From an uncultured Desulfomonile sp. (GTDB taxonomy: Bacteria > Desulfobacterota > Desulfomonilia > Desulfomonilales > Desulfomonilaceae): a DNA stretch of 53,551 bases. The notes beneath the pieces are model-generated. The model had not been told where the DNA came from. It was given only the letters and a program-made list of their open reading frames with translations, and did not search any database. The stretch lies in NCBI GenBank assembly GCA_903896745.1, contig CAITZA010000271.1, forward strand, positions 1 through 53,551, given 5' to 3'. The number at the start of each line of letters is the position of its first letter. The stretch's first letter is position 1. Below are positions 17,294 through 25,004 of this stretch, one piece after another. Position numbers and translations under genes: made by a program.

Positions 17294-17949
17294 TTGGTGA
17301 CTTTTGTGAGGGACAATTTTGATTGAATGACTCTGTGGGTCAGTTGTCTTGTTGCGTCTTCCGGATCATCCGCTGTTACTATTGCTGAAACAACCGCAGC
17401 GCTGTCAGCTCCGGCAAATATGACGTCGGAAATGTTGTATTCAGTAATTCCGCCGATGGCCACTAAAGGTTTGTCGGTCAAGCGTCTGGTATACGTGATT
17501 CCTTCCAGTCCCCATGGGACCGTAATGTCGCTCTTGGTTGATGTAAAGAAAACCGGGCTGACCGCGAGGTAGTCTGCAAGCATGGCCTCTTCACTGTTGA
17601 CATGGTCGGGATGGTTTAATGACCAGCCGATAATCTTTTCATCTCCAAGGAGGCGCCTTGCGGCCCTCACCGGCATGTCCGACTGGCCAAGGTGGACCCC
17701 GTCAGCGTCTATTGCCATGGCAATATCAATCCGGTCATTTACGATCAGAGGTATGCCATATTGCCTCAGATGGTTTCTCAACATTAACCCCTTCTCATAA
17801 AAAGACCTGGAATCAAGATTCTTTTCCCTGAGTTGGATGACGGAAATCCCTCCCCTGATGGCCGTGCTGCAAATCTCCAAAAGACTTCGGTCACCAGCCA
17901 GGTTTGAGTCTGTGACAAGATATACATTCCAATCGTAGGCATTTTTCAT
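17290..17949 (-). CDS. thiE: thiamine-phosphate synthase
   Basis: The 219-residue TIM-barrel enzyme joins hydroxymethylpyrimidine diphosphate to hydroxyethylthiazole phosphate. Visible motifs: 'VIQLREKNLDSR' (phosphate and pyrimidine site), 'LIVNDRIDIAMAIDADGVHLGQSDMP', 'AVSPVFFTSTKSD' and 'PLVAIGGI', all in family order. It overlaps thiM by 4 nt upstream and thiL by 4 nt downstream, so the three genes are translationally coupled. Confidence 0.97.
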   Translation of the reverse strand: MKNAYDWNVYLVTDSNLAGDRSLLEICSTAIRGGISVIQLREKNLDSRSFYEKGLMLRNHLRQYGIPLIVNDRIDIAMAIDADGVHLGQSDMPVRAARRLLGDEKIIGWSLNHPDHVNSEEAMLADYLAVSPVFFTSTKSDITVPWGLEGITYTRRLTDKPLVAIGGITEYNISDVIFAGADSAAVVSAIVTADDPEDATRQLTHRVIQSKLSLTKVTK

Positions 17950-18752
17950 ACCAGTTCAATCCTGGCGTGTCTTTCAACTTCGAGAGGGGTTATAGCGTAA
18001 ATTTGATCCAGTACATTTACCCAGAAGCTTCCCGGTCCGCTTGCGCCCTCTATAGCCCTTTCCGCAACAAGTTTGAAAAAAGCAAGAGCAGAGGCCGCAG
18101 CGAGCGTGGCGTCCTTTTCAACAGCGAGAAACGCCCCCACTATTACGGTGGCCGCGCAACCTGTGCCTGTTACAGCCGCCATCCAGGGGTGTCCACCGGA
18201 CACCATGAAAGATCTGTAACCATCCGTGATCAAATCTTTTTCCCCGGTAACGGCTATCACTGTCTTGAGGTTTCGCGCAACCTGAGTTGAAGCTCCGATT
18301 GCGTCATCAACCGAGTGCGTTGAATCAACGCCCCTTGTCTGTGCGCCTTGAGAGCTCAAGGACATTATCTCCGAGGCGTTACCTCGAATTACAGTTGGTG
18401 GGGCATATCTAATAAGTTCATGCGCCGTTTGGGTTCTGAACCTGGTAGCGCCCGAGCCGACCGGATCAAGAACGTAAGGTTTGGACACGATCCTGGCTAG
18501 CCTTGCAGCCGCGTTCATAGATTGAATCCATGGCTTGGACAGTGTGCCCATGTTAATAATTAAAGCGTTCGAAATTGCTGCAATGTCTTCCATTTCTTCC
18601 ATGGCGTGAGCCATTATTGGTGAGGCGCCCAGAGCTAAAAGAACATTTGCTGTAGAATTCATCACCACGAAATTAGTGATGCTGTGGATTACCGGTTTTT
18701 TCCGTTTAACTTTTTCAAGAGTTTCAGCTGCAAATTTAGCTAGTTCCGTCAT
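17946..18752 (-). CDS. thiM: hydroxyethylthiazole kinase
   Basis: The 268-residue protein phosphorylates the salvaged thiazole 4-methyl-5-(2-hydroxyethyl)thiazole. Family features are 'PVIHSITNFVVMNSTANVLLALGASPIM', then 'NMGTLSKPWIQSM', 'PYVLDPVGSGATRFR', 'VIRGNASEIMSL' and 'VTGTGCAATVIVGAFLAV' (Cys of the active-site loop). With thiE and thiL it forms the salvage branch; thiD and the de novo genes are not in the window. No THI-box riboswitch is recognisable in the 56 nt upstream. Confidence 0.97.
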   Translation of the reverse strand: MTELAKFAAETLEKVKRKKPVIHSITNFVVMNSTANVLLALGASPIMAHAMEEMEDIAAISNALIINMGTLSKPWIQSMNAAARLARIVSKPYVLDPVGSGATRFRTQTAHELIRYAPPTVIRGNASEIMSLSSQGAQTRGVDSTHSVDDAIGASTQVARNLKTVIAVTGEKDLITDGYRSFMVSGGHPWMAAVTGTGCAATVIVGAFLAVEKDATLAAASALAFFKLVAERAIEGASGPGSFWVNVLDQIYAITPLEVERHARIELV

Positions 18753-18808
18753 GTTTCATTACCCCCTTGTCACAGTCATTCGGTTTGCGGATCTTTAAAT
18801 GTTTCCTA

Positions 18809-20197
18809 TTAATAGGGCTGGTCTACAAAAACCTGACGTATTTTTCTCTTTCTATACGTTTCCAGTCGATATTGGTAAATATTCCAAAACGGTTTATACG
18901 CGCCGGGGATCTTACCCTTCTTCCGAAAACCTTCTATAATGGATTTGGACAACTCAATCCTCTGGTCGTTGTTCAACCGGTTTTTATTTTGTTGATAATT
19001 TCTTACTTCAGGATACATCACCATGGGAATGCAACCGGTCGCGCAATGTTCAAAAGCTTTGGATATCCTTTCATAAATATCTGGGAATGGTTCATCCTTA
19101 ATGTTCCCAAAAGATATTTCACTCACTTCACACGGTTGAACATCCCCGGAAGCGGATATAAAGAGGTATTCGAACCTGCATTGGCAACCAAGGGCGTCAT
19201 CTTTTTCAAGCCAGGTAGAAAGCCCACTAATGGGGGGATAGTCCGAGTAAGCCGGGTCCTCGTAAAGCTCACGCTGCATACTGGCTAGAACGGGGCTATG
19301 GAGGTTTACGCCTCTGGAGGCTTCGCGGCCCGATGGCTTTTTTTCCATAATCCGAATTTCCGCCACTCCCATTTCCTTGGCCATGTCGTAATATTTCTTG
19401 AAATTTGCAGGATCTATGAAATCATCCGGAGGGACCAGAGACAGGCATGTATAAACCCCTGCGGATTTAAAGGCCGCGACGGCGGTTCTTGCTTTTTCAT
19501 AGGCGTTAGGGTTGCCTCGCAGGCTGTTGTGAATTTCTGGATCGAAATGATCCAGGCTCACCCAGACCCCGAAAAGACCGTTTTCCTGAAGTTCGAGCGC
19601 TCTGTCCAACGTGACTCCGTAACCGGTTGTAAACATCCACAGGCACGTTTCCCTCGCTACACTCTTAACTATCCGGAGAAAGCGGTCATACCTGTACATT
19701 GGCTCACCACCATGAAGAATGATCATGGGCACTCCCAAGCCCTCGATCTGCTTGATGGTGTTGATTATCAATTCCTCATCAAGATCAGCCTTGGATATTC
19801 TTCTGGAATTGGTCGAACAAAAGGAGCATGAATATGGACACAAATTGGTTGTTGAGATGGATACGATTCCGGAAGGAATATCCTGAATGTCAAAGTAGTT
19901 CAGGTAATTTGATAGGCGCCTGTCAAAAGCCGGCGAAGGGAACGGTGGGAAGGTGCTATCGATAATCACTTTGTCCCCAAAGCGAACCATGTTTCTGTAT
20001 CTCAGTACCGTATGCTCAAGGAAGGATAGCTTCACAAAATTAAAAAGCGTGTCACAAGGACTCAGGCCGTTTTTTTGCCTAACCTCCCTGTTGTATCTGT
20101 GTGTCACAAGTTTCCATGCGCGTTCAAAGAACTTGTAGAACATTCTGTACCTATCAGCGCCGATAATGTTGTAATATCCGTATTGCCGATTTTCCAT
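18809..20197 (-). CDS. radical SAM protein with SPASM-type C-terminal domain
   Basis: A 462-residue protein read from ATG 20197, which has GAAGGAGT upstream; a longer frame reaching 20269 lacks this. The radical SAM cluster motif is C-x3-C-x2-C with Cys120, Cys124 and Cys127 ('NLCPYSCSFCSTNSRRI'). It is followed by 'ILHGGEPMYRYDRFLRIV' and 'CLWMFTTGYGVTLDRALELQ', and by a SPASM-like region with 'CQCRFEYLFISASGDVQPCEVSEISFGNI' split over further cysteines (about 385-430). The roughly 110-residue N-terminal extension is unusual. The substrate is unknown. It follows the BioF-like gene by 68 nt, and thiM lies downstream. Confidence 0.9.
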   Translation of the reverse strand: MENRQYGYYNIIGADRYRMFYKFFERAWKLVTHRYNREVRQKNGLSPCDTLFNFVKLSFLEHTVLRYRNMVRFGDKVIIDSTFPPFPSPAFDRRLSNYLNYFDIQDIPSGIVSISTTNLCPYSCSFCSTNSRRISKADLDEELIINTIKQIEGLGVPMIILHGGEPMYRYDRFLRIVKSVARETCLWMFTTGYGVTLDRALELQENGLFGVWVSLDHFDPEIHNSLRGNPNAYEKARTAVAAFKSAGVYTCLSLVPPDDFIDPANFKKYYDMAKEMGVAEIRIMEKKPSGREASRGVNLHSPVLASMQRELYEDPAYSDYPPISGLSTWLEKDDALGCQCRFEYLFISASGDVQPCEVSEISFGNIKDEPFPDIYERISKAFEHCATGCIPMVMYPEVRNYQQNKNRLNNDQRIELSKSIIEGFRKKGKIPGAYKPFWNIYQYRLETYRKRKIRQVFVDQPY

Positions 20198-20265
20198 TTG
20201 ACTCCTTCGATGACCTCTCCAAAAAATGCTGAAAGCGCTATTGGCGGGATTCGGAAACGATTTTG

Positions 20266-21432
20266 TCAACCTGCTTCCTCCAGCAGAATGTTAGCCGCTT
20301 TCCTGATGTCATCAGGTGTGTGGGAACTCATCAATGTTAGCCGAAGTCTGGCTGAGCCCTCCGGAACCGAGGGATACCGTATTCCCTGTACAAAAACGCC
20401 CTTTTTCAGGCAGGACTGACTTATCCGCATCGTATCCATGGAATCCCCTATATGTATGGGGACAATGTGGCTTGGAGCTGCAAGGGTTCCTACCAAGGGA
20501 CGAATCAGTTTATTGAGCAATAGCACATTGTCGTTGAGTTTTTGTCTTAGCTGACACCCTTTATCTGAAGCGACAATCCTGATAGCTTCCATGGCGGCTG
20601 AAAGTATTGGAGGTGGCTGGGCTGTGGTGTAAATGAAAGAGCGGGCCTTGTTTATGATTAGCTTGACCAGAGGCTCGCTTCCCGCAACATATGCCCCCGC
20701 GACGCCCAGCGCTTTTCCGAGAGTTCCCATCTGGATTTCAGGGCAAACATTCAGTTCCGCTGCCAATCCCTGACCTTCAGGCCCCTTGACTCCGGCGCCG
20801 TGAGCTTCATCAACCATAAGGAATGCCCCAAACTCCTCGCATAGCTTACCCAACTCAACCAATGGGGCAAAATCTCCATCCATAGAAAACACCGATTCGG
20901 TAACTACAAATATTCTTCTATACTTTGCCTTTTCAAGAATTTTTTTGGCGGCGTCAACGTCGAGATGTTGATATATCCTGGTCTTGGCTCTGGAAAGCCT
21001 GCACCCGTCTATTATACTGGCATGATTGAGCTCGTCAGACAAAATCAGGTCTTCATCGTTTGTCAGCGCAGTCAGTATTCCCATATTTGCCTGATAGCCG
21101 CTTCCAAACACAACGGCCTTTTCGGCTCCTTTCCAGACGGCTATGTATTCTTCTAGTTCACGATGGGCTTCGGTGTTACCGGCTATCAATCTGGAGGCGG
21201 TAGCGCCATTGCCATATTTCAGGGCTGCCTCTGACATTGCCGCCATGACGCTTTTATTGCCGGCCATATCCAGGTAATTGTTTCCGGAGAAATTTATGGC
21301 ATCCACACCGTTGACCCGAATCATGCGACCAGGCATGCCGTCAACAACAGGCATGGATCGGAGCAAACCGGCACGTCCTATGGCTAGCAACTCGTCCACC
21401 CATTCCAAACTTTTTTCAGATCGCGCAGACAT
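20266..21432 (-). CDS. bioF: alpha-oxoamine synthase, 8-amino-7-oxononanoate synthase (BioF) like
   Basis: The 388-residue PLP enzyme condenses an acyl thioester with an amino acid, releasing CO2. The PLP lysine is Lys240 in 'GTLGKALGVAGAYVAG'. 'MVDEAHGAG' carries the ring-binding Asp208 and His. 'NFSGNNYLDMAGN', 'SRLIAGNTEAHRELE' and 'SDELNHASIIDGCRLS' are all typical. BioF (pimeloyl thioester plus alanine) and glycine C-acetyltransferase (Kbl) are hard to tell apart by eye; no other bio or tdh gene is near. GGAG precedes the ATG. It heads a leftward run with the radical SAM protein. Confidence 0.85.
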   Translation of the reverse strand: MSARSEKSLEWVDELLAIGRAGLLRSMPVVDGMPGRMIRVNGVDAINFSGNNYLDMAGNKSVMAAMSEAALKYGNGATASRLIAGNTEAHRELEEYIAVWKGAEKAVVFGSGYQANMGILTALTNDEDLILSDELNHASIIDGCRLSRAKTRIYQHLDVDAAKKILEKAKYRRIFVVTESVFSMDGDFAPLVELGKLCEEFGAFLMVDEAHGAGVKGPEGQGLAAELNVCPEIQMGTLGKALGVAGAYVAGSEPLVKLIINKARSFIYTTAQPPPILSAAMEAIRIVASDKGCQLRQKLNDNVLLLNKLIRPLVGTLAAPSHIVPIHIGDSMDTMRISQSCLKKGVFVQGIRYPSVPEGSARLRLTLMSSHTPDDIRKAANILLEEAG

Positions 21433-21629
21433 CTAATGGACTCCAAATCTTATCCTGATATATAACGATAATGGCAATCTATCCTATAAGCCTCAGTCCG
21501 GTAACAATTCCTTGAGTTAACCAACCTGATGGCTTATGCTTGACCCCATGGATTGACAGTATCCATGTAGCAATCTTTTGAAGCTAAGATTTAATATATT
21601 TTTGTGTTCAAAAGCATCAAGAGAATAAC

Positions 21630-22475
21630 ATGAAAATAAAATTTTGGGGCTCTAGGGGATCGATAGCGGTTCCCGGATCTGAAACTGTAATTTATGGTGG
21701 AAATACAACGTGTGTAGAAGTTGTTTCAGATTCTGGTGAAATATCCATTATAGATTGCGGTACAGGTATAAGAAACCTTGGAGATTTCCTGATCCGGGAG
21801 GAAAAGTCTCTGAATCTGTACCTGTTCATGACTCACATCCATTGGGATCATTTGTTGGGATTGCCTTTTTTTGGTCCTTTGTTCAGACCCGAATGCCATC
21901 TTACTGTCAACGGATGCAGGCAGTGTTTTGCAGGACTAAAAAGAATTTTCAGCAGTGATTATATAGACGGCGCGTGGCCTGTGCGTTATGAAGACCTTAA
22001 AGCGCGAATTGACCCGCCAGGAGAAATCCCGCTATCCTCATGCCAGATAGGTGAAATTACTGTGTATTCGCATCCTTTGCAGCATCCACAGGGGGGAATG
22101 GGATTCAAATTCGTTGAAAATGGAAAGGTTTTTGTATTTTTGACTGATAACGAATTGCTGGATAACGGCTGGGTTGGAAGCGCATTCAAGGACTTTGTCA
22201 AATTCTGTCATGGCGCAGATGTTCTCGTTCACGACGCTCAGTATTTACCGGAAGAAATAGAATTGAGACGCGGTTGGGGGCATTCCGATTTTGAATCTGT
22301 CTGCAGGCTTGCCAAAAACTCTGAAGTCAAGAAACTCATTCTTTTCCACCACGACCCCTGGCGAACCGATCGGGGTGTATCGGCCATAATGGATAGGTCT
22401 AGGGAATTCCTGAATAGTCTGGGATATCCGGTAGAGGTTGACGCAGCAATGGAAGGTTCGACCATTCATCTATGA
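21630..22475 (+). CDS. MBL-fold metallohydrolase
   Basis: The 281-residue protein has the metallo-beta-lactamase fold. The metal motif 'THIHWDHLLGLPFF' gives H69-x-H71-x-D73-H74, followed by 'HPLQHPQGGMGFKFV', 'VFLTDNELL', 'LVHDAQYLPEE' and 'LILFHHDPWRTD'. It begins 'KFWGSRGSIAVPG', as in phosphoribosyl 1,2-cyclic phosphodiesterase (PhnP)-like and CpdA-like proteins that cleave phosphodiesters. A GGSGS-like loop binding the substrate cannot be assigned. It is monocistronic, transcribed away from the BioF-like gene. Substrate unknown. Confidence 0.88.
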   Translation: MKIKFWGSRGSIAVPGSETVIYGGNTTCVEVVSDSGEISIIDCGTGIRNLGDFLIREEKSLNLYLFMTHIHWDHLLGLPFFGPLFRPECHLTVNGCRQCFAGLKRIFSSDYIDGAWPVRYEDLKARIDPPGEIPLSSCQIGEITVYSHPLQHPQGGMGFKFVENGKVFVFLTDNELLDNGWVGSAFKDFVKFCHGADVLVHDAQYLPEEIELRRGWGHSDFESVCRLAKNSEVKKLILFHHDPWRTDRGVSAIMDRSREFLNSLGYPVEVDAAMEGSTIHL

Positions 22476-22713
22476 TGTGTATTCCATGAAAATAGCCACA
22501 TCATTGATTTCAGCCTGCTCAACATGGCTGAGCGATTTGGATTCTCGCCCTGTAAGCCTGGCAAAATGAATTTTTCAGTATCCCCTTATGAGTCCGGCGC
22601 TGCGCTGTCACACGAAATTCATACAAGATACAAACAAAAATTAAAGCCGCCACACACCGGTCAAATTTTCAGGTCAAGCTTGTAGTTACAGCAGACGTGA
22701 TTGCCAAAACGTA

Positions 22714-24330
22714 TTACTTTCTGGACCGAATCAGGGAACGTAAGGACTTTAGTTCTCCGCATCCCAGAATAAATGCCGAGGCAAAAAAAGTCACAATTCC
22801 GCCAGTTAATAACCCCACAAGAATTAGCGCATTTTTGAGACTTATCCCGTGACTCCATTGTGTTGCGTCCCTAAAAAACCATAGAAAGACCCCCATAAGT
22901 GATGAGGCGAAAATGACTTTGGCCAGGGAAATGGCAAATTCACGCATAGGAAAAAAACCGATACGTCGGATCAATATAAAAAAAAGAATTGCCAGATTAA
23001 AGGCGGCCGAAATGGCGGTGGCAAAGGCTAGTCCGCCATGCCTCATCGGGCCCATGAGAGCTAGTCCGCAACCGAGATTTGTAACAACCGCTCCAATAGA
23101 AACCCATAAAGGAGTTCGCGTGTCTTTTAGCGAAAAGAAAGCCTGGGTTACCACTTTGAGCCCTGAATAGGCCCACAGCCCTAGTGTATAAAAAAGAAGA
23201 GCAAACGCGGTTTCCTGAGTGTCCGCATAGGTGAACAGACCCCTCTGAAAAAGAGTAGCAATGATCGGCTCTCTCAGGATGATCAATCCTACTGAAGCCG
23301 GGATAGTCAAAAAAGCGATAAGTCCGAGGGAAAAGGACAAAGACCTCATCAGCGCCCTGTAATCTCCCTGTCCCGCAAGTCGTGACATCGACGGAAGAAT
23401 CGCTGTTCCCAGGGCTATCGCAAAAATCCCCAACGGCAATTCAACCAGTCTGTCAGCGTAATAAAGCCACGACACACCACCGACAGGCAACATGGAAGCC
23501 AATATGGTTCCCACTAGAACATTTACCTGATATACCGCGCCGCCAAGCGCCGCAGGCACGAAAAGCTTACCCATTTTTTTCAGGGCAGGATTAGAAAAAC
23601 CAAAATTAGGTCTCAGCTTTATTCCAACCTTGGGCAAAAAGAAGATTTGCAATAGTAGCTGAAGCAACCCTGCCACTATGACCGCCCAAGACAGGGAGTA
23701 ATAGGCGGGGCACTTGTAATGGGAGCTGAAAACCATCACGCTACCAATCATGGTGATGTTAAGCAATAGCGGCGCAGCGGCCGGCGCAGCAAACAGACCT
23801 AGCGAATTCAATGCGCCAGACAATAAAGCCACTAACGAAATGAAAAAGATGTACGGAAACATGATTCTGGTAAGTTCGACCGTTAAATTGAATTTTTCCG
23901 GATCGTATCCAAAACCAGGCGCGATGACTTCCACTACATAAGGAGTAAATGTGACTCCTCCAATGGTAACAAGAGTCAGGACGATTGCGGAGAAGGTGAA
24001 TGCTACTTGCGCCAGTTTGGCGGCTTCAGATATTCCCTTTTCTTGAAGCGCTTCAATATAGGTAGGGATGAACGCAGCGGTTAACGCGCCCTCAGCGAAA
24101 AGTCTGCGTAGCAGATTGGGTATCCGAAATGCTACGAAAAAAGCGTCGGCTCCTGATCCGGCGCCCATGAAAAGAGCTACGGCCATATCCCGAATGAATC
24201 CCGTGATCCTGCTCAGAGCGGTCCAAAAACCTACCACCCCCGCTGCCTTGGTCATGGCCCGTTTTTCAATTTCTACCGCTTCACTTCTTTCAGAGGAAAA
24301 TTCTTGACTTGATATGGGTTTTTCTGTCAT
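22714..24330 (-). CDS. murJ: lipid II flippase MurJ
   Basis: About 538 residues with 14 predicted helices, the standard MurJ/MviN length. It flips lipid-linked peptidoglycan precursors across the inner membrane. The first helix region 'FWTALSRITGFIRDMAVALFMG' is followed by 'DAFFVAFRIPNLLRRLFAEGALTAAFIPTY', the family hallmark with the essential Arg residues. I prefer ATG 24330 because GGAA lies about 10 nt upstream; an in-frame ATG at 24345 is also possible. It is divergent from rpsT, as in many proteobacteria. Confidence 0.96.
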   Translation of the reverse strand: MTEKPISSQEFSSERSEAVEIEKRAMTKAAGVVGFWTALSRITGFIRDMAVALFMGAGSGADAFFVAFRIPNLLRRLFAEGALTAAFIPTYIEALQEKGISEAAKLAQVAFTFSAIVLTLVTIGGVTFTPYVVEVIAPGFGYDPEKFNLTVELTRIMFPYIFFISLVALLSGALNSLGLFAAPAAAPLLLNITMIGSVMVFSSHYKCPAYYSLSWAVIVAGLLQLLLQIFFLPKVGIKLRPNFGFSNPALKKMGKLFVPAALGGAVYQVNVLVGTILASMLPVGGVSWLYYADRLVELPLGIFAIALGTAILPSMSRLAGQGDYRALMRSLSFSLGLIAFLTIPASVGLIILREPIIATLFQRGLFTYADTQETAFALLFYTLGLWAYSGLKVVTQAFFSLKDTRTPLWVSIGAVVTNLGCGLALMGPMRHGGLAFATAISAAFNLAILFFILIRRIGFFPMREFAISLAKVIFASSLMGVFLWFFRDATQWSHGISLKNALILVGLLTGGIVTFFASAFILGCGELKSLRSLIRSRK

Positions 24331-24455
24331 AAAGTACAATTCCATTGATGGCTAACAGTAGCCACGCCCCAGTTATCGGATGTTCGAAGGAACAGACACG
24401 ACTATATAACACGATATTGGTCACAATGATTTATATAAAATAAGGAGCTTTTTTT

Positions 24456-24710
24456 ATGGCTAACCACCCATCAGCGCTCAAAAGAATCCGACAGAACGAG
24501 AAAAAACGTCTGCGAAATATGTCTTACAAATCAAAAGTCAAAACAGCCCTGAAAAAATATCTCAAGGCTGTTGAAGACCAGGGACAGGAAGCTTCCACTT
24601 TGTTAAGAAAGGCCGTTTCGCTAATGCATAAAGGCGTGTCAAAAGGCATATTCCATGCTAACACAGCCTCACGCACCGTTGCGCGTTTGTCCAAAAAACT
24701 ACCGGCGTAG
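24456..24710 (+). CDS. rpsT: 30S ribosomal protein S20
   Basis: The 84-residue basic protein has the S20 sequence pattern 'ANHPSALKRIRQNEKKRLRN' at the N terminus and 'GIFHANTASRTVARL' near the C terminus. It binds 16S rRNA early in small-subunit assembly. AAGGAGC lies upstream of ATG 24456. It is a single gene, divergent from murJ, and a hairpin follows about 140 nt downstream. Confidence 0.98.
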   Translation: MANHPSALKRIRQNEKKRLRNMSYKSKVKTALKKYLKAVEDQGQEASTLLRKAVSLMHKGVSKGIFHANTASRTVARLSKKLPA

Positions 24711-25004
24711 CATAATTTTCCTACGCAACAGGCTTGATCAGGAATTTGAGTCAGGTGTGAAGTTCTGATTAGCGAGAAGCGAACTCTGATTTCGGCGTAT
24801 GTTAAACATGAGCCGGATCTCGGATTTAAGCAGACATAATATGTCGATATAAGCTCCAGCCTGCGAGCTGGAGTTTATGACTGAACTCACGATGACCAGC
24901 AAAGCGCTCATCTATTTTTACATCTCTTGATGAGCAATTGTGCTCAATACCTCTTGTGGCAACTTGATTGGATCATGATGATCCTGAAGTCCAACTTGTG
25001 CAGA
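24711..25004. other. intergenic region after rpsT, 294 nt
   Basis: No gene is visible. The region is rich in dyads: GACATA-A-TATGTC (24833-24845), the hairpin at 24851-24876, GAGCA-ATTG-TGCTC (24932-24945) and GGATCAT-G-ATGATCC (24970-24984). It separates the convergent rpsT and CHAT-like genes and probably carries termination signals for both. Confidence 0.5.
24851..24876 (+). terminator. hairpin downstream of rpsT
   Basis: AAGCTCCAGC (24851-24860) pairs with GCTGGAGTTT (24867-24876) around a CTGCGA loop, a 10-bp stem with one G-T pair. The T-run is only three bases, so termination efficiency is uncertain. It is close to symmetric and could act in both directions. Confidence 0.5.

Noticed and set aside
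21433-21629. TPP riboswitch or other leader element between the BioF-like and MBL-fold genes
   Set aside because: Only isolated fragments such as ACCTGATGG occur; the order and spacing of conserved riboswitch elements are missing.
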